A DNA stretch of 18,146 nt from JAAYLC01 sp035654795 (GTDB taxonomy: Bacteria > Bacteroidota > Bacteroidia > Flavobacteriales > Flavobacteriaceae), in NCBI GenBank assembly GCA_035654795.1, contig DASRWC010000064.1:1-18146 (forward strand), read 5' to 3'. A program made the translations under genes and the position numbers. This document shows positions 14,055 to 18,146 of the stretch, one piece after another. How positions within the stretch are numbered: position 1 is the stretch's first letter; each line of letters opens with the position of its first letter. The notes below the pieces were generated by a model. The model was not told where the DNA came from. It did no database searches and saw only the letters and a program-made list of their open reading frames with translations.

Positions 14055-15143
14055 GTGAAAAAAGAAAAGAAATTTGAAAGTGCTCTTCGTGAAAAAGCCG
14101 GAGTTGAAACGCCTCATACTGTTAACAAAGATTTTGCCGAAAGGTTCCGGCGTTCCCGAAGAAAGAAACCCTCGTCTGAAGAAATTATTGTCGGATTACA
14201 GGAAGGAAATCAAGTTCTTTTAAGTCGGGCGATAACCATTATAGAAAGTAGTGCTTCTAGGCATCAGCAAGCAGCGCGGGAGATTCTGGAAAAAGCTATA
14301 CTGATCCCTTCTTCCTCCTTGCGTATAGGGATTACCGGCGTGCCGGGGGTTGGTAAAAGTACTTTTATTGAAAGTTTGGGCAAATACCTTGTTTCGCAGG
14401 GGAAAAAAGTAGCTGTTTTGGCTGTAGATCCAAGTAGCAGTATCAGCTATGGGAGTATATTGGGAGACAAAACCCGTATGGAGCAGTTGGTAAAAGAAAA
14501 AAACGCCTACATTCGTCCTTCTGCCAGTGGTGACACTCTGGGAGGCGTGGCCAGGAAAACACGCGAAACCATCACCCTATGTGAAGCTGCAGGGTTTGAT
14601 GTGATTTTGATAGAAACAGTGGGTGTGGGCCAGAGTGAGACCCTGGTTCATTCTATGACTGATTTTTTCCTTCTTCTAAAGTTGGCCGGTGCCGGAGATG
14701 AGCTTCAAGGAATCAAGCGGGGCATAATGGAAATGGCAGATGCCATTGTGATTAACAAAGCCGATGGAGAAAATGTCAAAGCAGCCAAACTGGCACGAAA
14801 CGAATTCAGTCGAGCTCTACATTTATTTCCAAAAAAAGAAAGCCAATGGAGTCCGAAAGTGCTAACAGCAAGTGGTATACATCATCAAGGTATTCAACAG
14901 GTATGGGATGTTATTGCTGAGTATTTCGACTTGGTTAAAAAGAACGGATATTTCGAATACAAGAGGAAAGAGCAGAACAAGTACTGGCTAAAGCAGACTA
15001 TAGAGGAACATTTGAAACGAAGTTTTTATGAAAATCCTGATATCAAAGAGGCTCTTCAGGTTCAATTAAAAGCTGTAGATGAAAATAAGACTACTCCTTT
15101 TGAGGCGGCACGTATTCTTCTGGAACTCTTCGAGCGTAGGTAA
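14055..15143 (+). CDS. meaB: MeaB/ArgK-type GTPase, methylmalonyl-CoA mutase chaperone
   Basis: MeaB is a G3E P-loop GTPase that gates adenosylcobalamin loading and protects or repairs methylmalonyl-CoA mutase. The 362-residue protein has the P-loop GVPGVGKS (95-102), the VDPSSSISYGSILGDKTRM block (124-142), ETVGVGQSE (187-195) and base-recognition NKAD (234-237). A helical N-terminal arm and a C-terminal dimerisation region complete it. The start is GTG at 14055, fitting the promoter at 14028. The chaperone domain of IcmF in the same window is a distant relative, so this free MeaB probably serves a separate methylmalonyl-CoA mutase encoded elsewhere. Its stop codon directly abuts the stop of the converging phosphatase gene, with no intergenic base. 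Confidence 0.93.
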   Translation: MKKEKKFESALREKAGVETPHTVNKDFAERFRRSRRKKPSSEEIIVGLQEGNQVLLSRAITIIESSASRHQQAAREILEKAILIPSSSLRIGITGVPGVGKSTFIESLGKYLVSQGKKVAVLAVDPSSSISYGSILGDKTRMEQLVKEKNAYIRPSASGDTLGGVARKTRETITLCEAAGFDVILIETVGVGQSETLVHSMTDFFLLLKLAGAGDELQGIKRGIMEMADAIVINKADGENVKAAKLARNEFSRALHLFPKKESQWSPKVLTASGIHHQGIQQVWDVIAEYFDLVKKNGYFEYKRKEQNKYWLKQTIEEHLKRSFYENPDIKEALQVQLKAVDENKTTPFEAARILLELFERR

Positions 15144-15740
15144 CTATTGTTCAGCAACCACCGGAGATATAGCATCTTTGTCTTTTCTGCGCACATAATT
15201 TTTTACGTACTCCCCTTTGGCGCTCCCGTGATCAAAATTGCCCCACTTCACAAAGAATCGGCTTTTTTTGCGTGCTTCCTCGTTTGACATATCTTCATAT
15301 TCCATTCTGTATATAGTAGAAAACAAAATAGCTCTTCCTTCCCCGTGATAGCAGTGAATAAGCACCGGATACACCGTCTCATCGTCCATCACTTCAAAAA
15401 AGCGCTCTAGGGTGGCCTCATCCGGGATTTGCTCTGATCCTATGTTATAATAAGTGACGCCGTCCAATTTATCAATCACTTCCTTTTCGGCAAGCAATTC
15501 TTCTGGTACCTCGGGATTATTTACCAGATCAGGAGTTCCCGGAAAACGAAGATCAATAACTGTTTTGATGTTATGATCTTTGATATAATCCGGCAATTGT
15601 GCAGGTGGAATAGCTCCTGATTTATAGACCTTGCCCTCTGTTATGGTCTTGAAGTTGTGATTAATATTTGTATCATAAACATACTTCCCTACTCCTATTA
15701 GGACTATAGCTAGAAGACTAATAATTATAAATTTTTTCAT
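15144..15740 (-). CDS. Membrane-anchored CX5R protein phosphatase-like protein
   Basis: The 198-residue protein has one N-terminal hydrophobic helix (about 4-19, after MKK), either an uncleaved anchor or a signal. A compact dual-specificity/tyrosine-phosphatase-like domain follows. The active-site loop is HCYHGEGRA: nucleophile C130 and phosphate-binding R136 in the CX5R pattern. KTVIDLRF (59-66) is the usual preceding strand, with a candidate Asp at 63. The residue after the Arg is Ala137 where most of these enzymes have Ser or Thr, which helps the thiolate leave; activity may be slower or different. The topology places the domain in the periplasm, so the substrate could be a phosphoryl group on a lipid or glycan rather than a protein. 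It lies 16 bases after the LtaS-like gene and is probably cotranscribed with it. Confidence 0.8.
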   Translation of the reverse strand: MKKFIIISLLAIVLIGVGKYVYDTNINHNFKTITEGKVYKSGAIPPAQLPDYIKDHNIKTVIDLRFPGTPDLVNNPEVPEELLAEKEVIDKLDGVTYYNIGSEQIPDEATLERFFEVMDDETVYPVLIHCYHGEGRAILFSTIYRMEYEDMSNEEARKKSRFFVKWGNFDHGSAKGEYVKNYVRRKDKDAISPVVAEQ

Positions 15741-15756
15741 TGAAAATAAAGGTTAG

Positions 15757-17682
15757 TTAAAGTTTCCTGTCAATAATTCTTTCAAAATAATCCTGAATAA
15801 ATGCCTTGCAAAACAGTTCCATTTCATTCATTTCGGCATTTCTGTGGTCTATCAGGTTTTTGGTCAAACCTTTGTCATTTATATCATAAAATCCAATAGC
15901 TTGTTTCCCGTCAAAAAGACAAATATAGTTTTCTCTTTGTAATTGATAGTATTCTATTCCGTTAAAAACAAAAGGTTTAATTGAATCATCCAAGAGGCTG
16001 CGTCCCCAGCTTCGAAAAGGCTTGTCATATCCAATGATATCGAGAATAGTGGGATAGATATCAATTTGTTGTGCCAATTGATTGTTATCACCCTGCAGGC
16101 TTCCATCCGGTTTATAGAACAGGATGGGGACGGCTCCTCGGTTTATCGGAAGTCCGAAATAATCTGTAAAATGAATTTGATTTCCATGGTCCGCAGTTAT
16201 CACAAATATTGTATTGTCAAACCATGGTTCCTTCTTTGCAGCTTCGAAGAATTTCTTAAAAGCATAATCCGTATAACCTACCACTTGGTGCATTGAGTTG
16301 TAGCCTTTCGGAAATTTTCCTTCATATTCTTTCGGCACCACATAAGGCTCATGTGATGATACAGAAAACATCGTAGCGAAAAATGGAGTATTTTTTTCAT
16401 TGAGGGTTTTGCACATAAATTGGAAAAAGGGTTCATCCCAGATTCCCCAAGATCCGTCAAAATCCTTGTCGTTTCCATATTCTGTCATGCCATAGTAATG
16501 ATCAAAACCTAGAATGTTTCCAAAACCCAGGAATCCCATAGACCCATTTGGTGCCCCGTGGAAAAAAGAAGTGTCATATCCCAAGTTTTTCAATGCAGAA
16601 ACGAGCGACTGAATTTCTTGTTTTGAATAAGAAGAAGATGTAAATGCATCTTTAAAAGATGGAATCCCTGCCAGTACCGACGACATGCCATGAATGGATT
16701 TACTTCCGTTGGAATATGCATTTGAGAAAATCAGACTCTTGGCAGCCAGAGAATCCAGAAAGGGAGTGAATCCTTCGTAATTTGAAATGTTGGCATTTTT
16801 ATTAAACGCTCCCCAGTATTCCCTACCAAAACTTTCTGTTATAAAAAGAACGATGTTTGGAGTTGTTTTAGGGTTATTAGCATACTTTTTAATTGGAACA
16901 ATCAAGCTGTCCACAACTTCTTCTGCTACGTGATAGGATACTTTTTGAAAGGAGTTGGAATTAAAAGTTCTTATAAAAGCGAAAGGAGTGTTCAGAACCA
17001 CATCTGAGTGTTCAATTTTGGATACATGACGACTGGCATCTACCATATTTATAGGTCTTGTACTTTTTTTGAAATCTCCTCCCCGAATTCCTCCTACCAC
17101 CAGTACTCCGATTACTACAAGACCCAGAATTGATGACATCAGATAAGGAAGAGGTCTGACGGGATCTTTTGGAGGAATAACTTTTACACGTTTGTATAGA
17201 AAAATCCACAGAGCAGCCATTAATATAAAAAGCAGATAAACATGCCAATAGCTCATCATAAATCTGAAGAACATGTTCAAGCCATTTGATTCATGTTTCA
17301 CCACATCCCACACCACAATGGTTGTGCGAGCGAAGTTGTATTTGTAATAAACAAAATCTACGAAATTCAGCGCATACCCGGTTAGGTTAAATATAAAATA
17401 GACGTATAGCAGAAATCTTTGATATCCTCTGCCGGTATTTATGAAAAGTGGTAGAATGGAAAAGAGGATAAAAAAAGAATTTAAATATAGAATGGCTGTA
17501 GTATCAAAGGCCAGTCCGTACCACGAAAGATTAAAAAACTCACCAACACTTTCAATATTCAGAATGCTTTTGTTGTAAAGGACAAAAAGTGCACGGGCAA
17601 TAAAATAAAACAGGTACACCAATAGTAGCCGATATAACAGCACCAAGTATTCATTTGTTCTAAAGAAGCCTTTGAGTTTCAT
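15757..17682 (-). CDS. LTA-synthase-family (sulfatase/alkaline-phosphatase fold) membrane enzyme
   Basis: The 641-residue protein has the LtaS layout: about five N-terminal membrane helices (roughly 11-35, 58-81, 88-113, 143-163, 180-199), a connector, and an extracytoplasmic alkaline-phosphatase-fold domain from about 274. The metal and catalytic residues are recognisable: E283 (FITESFG), nucleophile candidate S329 (NGSKSIHG), H444 (SSHEPY), D498 and H499 (TADHGN). Staphylococcal LtaS uses Thr as nucleophile, and its W-x-R substrate pair (as I recall, W354/R356) appears to be replaced by G383/L385. The transferred group is thus probably not simple glycerophosphate. Family members in Gram-negative bacteria transfer phosphoglycerol or phosphoethanolamine to glycans or lipids. 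The product here is unknown. It is followed at 16 bases by the phosphatase gene and divergent from a GT2. Confidence 0.88.
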   Translation of the reverse strand: MKLKGFFRTNEYLVLLYRLLLVYLFYFIARALFVLYNKSILNIESVGEFFNLSWYGLAFDTTAILYLNSFFILFSILPLFINTGRGYQRFLLYVYFIFNLTGYALNFVDFVYYKYNFARTTIVVWDVVKHESNGLNMFFRFMMSYWHVYLLFILMAALWIFLYKRVKVIPPKDPVRPLPYLMSSILGLVVIGVLVVGGIRGGDFKKSTRPINMVDASRHVSKIEHSDVVLNTPFAFIRTFNSNSFQKVSYHVAEEVVDSLIVPIKKYANNPKTTPNIVLFITESFGREYWGAFNKNANISNYEGFTPFLDSLAAKSLIFSNAYSNGSKSIHGMSSVLAGIPSFKDAFTSSSYSKQEIQSLVSALKNLGYDTSFFHGAPNGSMGFLGFGNILGFDHYYGMTEYGNDKDFDGSWGIWDEPFFQFMCKTLNEKNTPFFATMFSVSSHEPYVVPKEYEGKFPKGYNSMHQVVGYTDYAFKKFFEAAKKEPWFDNTIFVITADHGNQIHFTDYFGLPINRGAVPILFYKPDGSLQGDNNQLAQQIDIYPTILDIIGYDKPFRSWGRSLLDDSIKPFVFNGIEYYQLQRENYICLFDGKQAIGFYDINDKGLTKNLIDHRNAEMNEMELFCKAFIQDYFERIIDRKL

Positions 17683-17705
17683 TGGAGTATATTGTAAATC
17701 GGCGC

Positions 17706-17713
17706 CGAAAGTA
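17706..17713 (-). promoter_or_regulatory. Candidate -7 box (TACTTTCG) for the LtaS-like gene
   Basis: On the minus strand TACTTTCG differs by one base from TAnnTTTG. It ends 23 bases before the ATG at 17682. There is no evident -33 TTG. The 121-base divergent region otherwise holds only the GT2 promoter box. Confidence 0.3.
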
Positions 17714-17779
17714 CGTAATTTTTAAAATATGGCTCGTCTTGCACTTTGGAAATCACAGCTCTTGCTTATCTTAAAACAC

Positions 17780-17787
17780 TAATTTTG
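17780..17787 (+). promoter_or_regulatory. -7 promoter box (TAATTTTG) of the GT2 gene
   Basis: TAATTTTG matches TAnnTTTG exactly and ends 16 bases before the ATG at 17804. A TTG at 17762-17764 is 15 bases upstream, slightly closer than the usual -33 spacing. Confidence 0.5.
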
Positions 17788-17803
17788 CTCTAGATATATT
17801 TTT

Positions 17804-18146
17804 ATGATTGCCATTACCCTTCTGATTCCTGTGTATAATGAAGAAGAAAACCTCCTTCCGCTATCGGAGCTGATATTGAATTTTATAAAAGCTCGAGAGG
17901 AGAAATGGAAAGTGATTTTTCTTAATGACGGGTCTGTAGATGGCAGTTTGCAAAAGCTTCAACAGATCTGTCAAGGTAACAGTGCATTTTCTTATGTGTC
18001 CTTTAATAAGAACCGTGGTTTGGATCATGTGTTGTATGCCGGATTTAAGCTGGTTGCTACCCCTTGGACCGCATATATGGATAGCGATTTACAGGTTGTA
18101 CCTTCCGATTTTTCAAAGCTAATCCCTTTTATGACATCTTATGATT
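17804..18146 (+). CDS. Family 2 glycosyltransferase, DPM1/ArnC-like (partial, runs off the window)
   Basis: The first 114 residues are present; the frame is open to the window edge. It starts MIAITLLIPVYNEEENL, the typical GT2 opening strand. The nucleotide-binding FLNDGSVDGS (39-48) follows, and then the metal-binding DxD in YMDSDLQ (D93, D95). The DSDLQ form is that of dolichol- or undecaprenyl-phosphate sugar transferases, which move a sugar from a nucleotide onto a polyprenyl phosphate at the membrane. The segment before it, NKNRGLDHVLYAGF, differs from the common NFGKxxAxxAG version. C-terminal membrane helices, which would support this subgroup, lie outside the window. It is divergent from the LtaS-like gene with 121 bases between starts. 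Confidence 0.85.
   Translation, partial: MIAITLLIPVYNEEENLLPLSELILNFIKAREEKWKVIFLNDGSVDGSLQKLQQICQGNSAFSYVSFNKNRGLDHVLYAGFKLVATPWTAYMDSDLQVVPSDFSKLIPFMTSYD

Noticed and set aside
1..18146. Mobile elements, CRISPR, tRNA/rRNA genes, toxin-antitoxin or defence modules
   Set aside because: No transposase, integrase, regular short repeats, cloverleaf sequence or defence domain was recognised on either strand; the genes look like stable chromosomal core.

Overview
The window looks like ordinary chromosome from a member of the Bacteroidota, most likely the family Flavobacteriaceae. The evidence is: a secreted protein with a type IX secretion C-terminal sorting domain (10826-11761); a PorV/PorQ-type outer-membrane protein; small proteins of families I know only from Flavobacteriia (CAL67264 type, Lacal_2735 type); A+T-rich DNA; and repeated -7 promoter boxes of the Bacteroidota form TAnnTTTG placed 15-25 bases before start codons. 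Family names come from motif recognition and memory, not from a search.

Layout. (1) 23-1977: pssA (phosphatidylserine synthase, minus) divergent from a PorV/PorQ-family beta-barrel gene (plus). (2) 2006-5318: five minus-strand genes in the order small membrane protein, DinB-fold protein, ABC-F translation factor EttA, lipoprotein, and a two-helix membrane protein of unknown function. (3) 5537-10666: an MCC-type acyl-CoA carboxylase beta subunit (plus) converging on a large fused B12-dependent mutase, IcmF (minus), with a strong terminator between them. (4) 10826-13487: plus-strand genes for a T9SS cargo protein, a DUF4197 lipoprotein, a Lacal_2735-type coiled coil and a PA2169/DUF2383 four-helix bundle. 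(5) 13535-15143: Ohr peroxidase (minus) divergent from the GTPase MeaB (plus). (6) 15144-18146: a minus-strand pair, an LTA-synthase-like alkaline-phosphatase-fold membrane enzyme followed by a membrane-anchored CX5R phosphatase, divergent from a GT2 glycosyltransferase cut off by the window end.

How the genes relate. The clearest theme is short and branched acyl-CoA metabolism: the carboxylase beta subunit, IcmF carrying the Phe/Gln pair expected for isobutyryl-CoA, and a separate MeaB. No biotin carboxylase (alpha) subunit and no stand-alone methylmalonyl-CoA mutase lie in the window, so their partners must be elsewhere. A second theme is the envelope: PssA, the LtaS-like enzyme with its phosphatase neighbour, and the GT2. 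Three small stress-type genes sit between 12.6 and 14.0 kb.

I found no mobile element, CRISPR array, tRNA, rRNA, riboswitch or recognisable defence system. No gene-free stretch exceeds 300 bases. The best leads for something undescribed are the LtaS-like/phosphatase pair and the altered active-site surroundings of both proteins. The rest is mostly conserved flavobacterial housekeeping.
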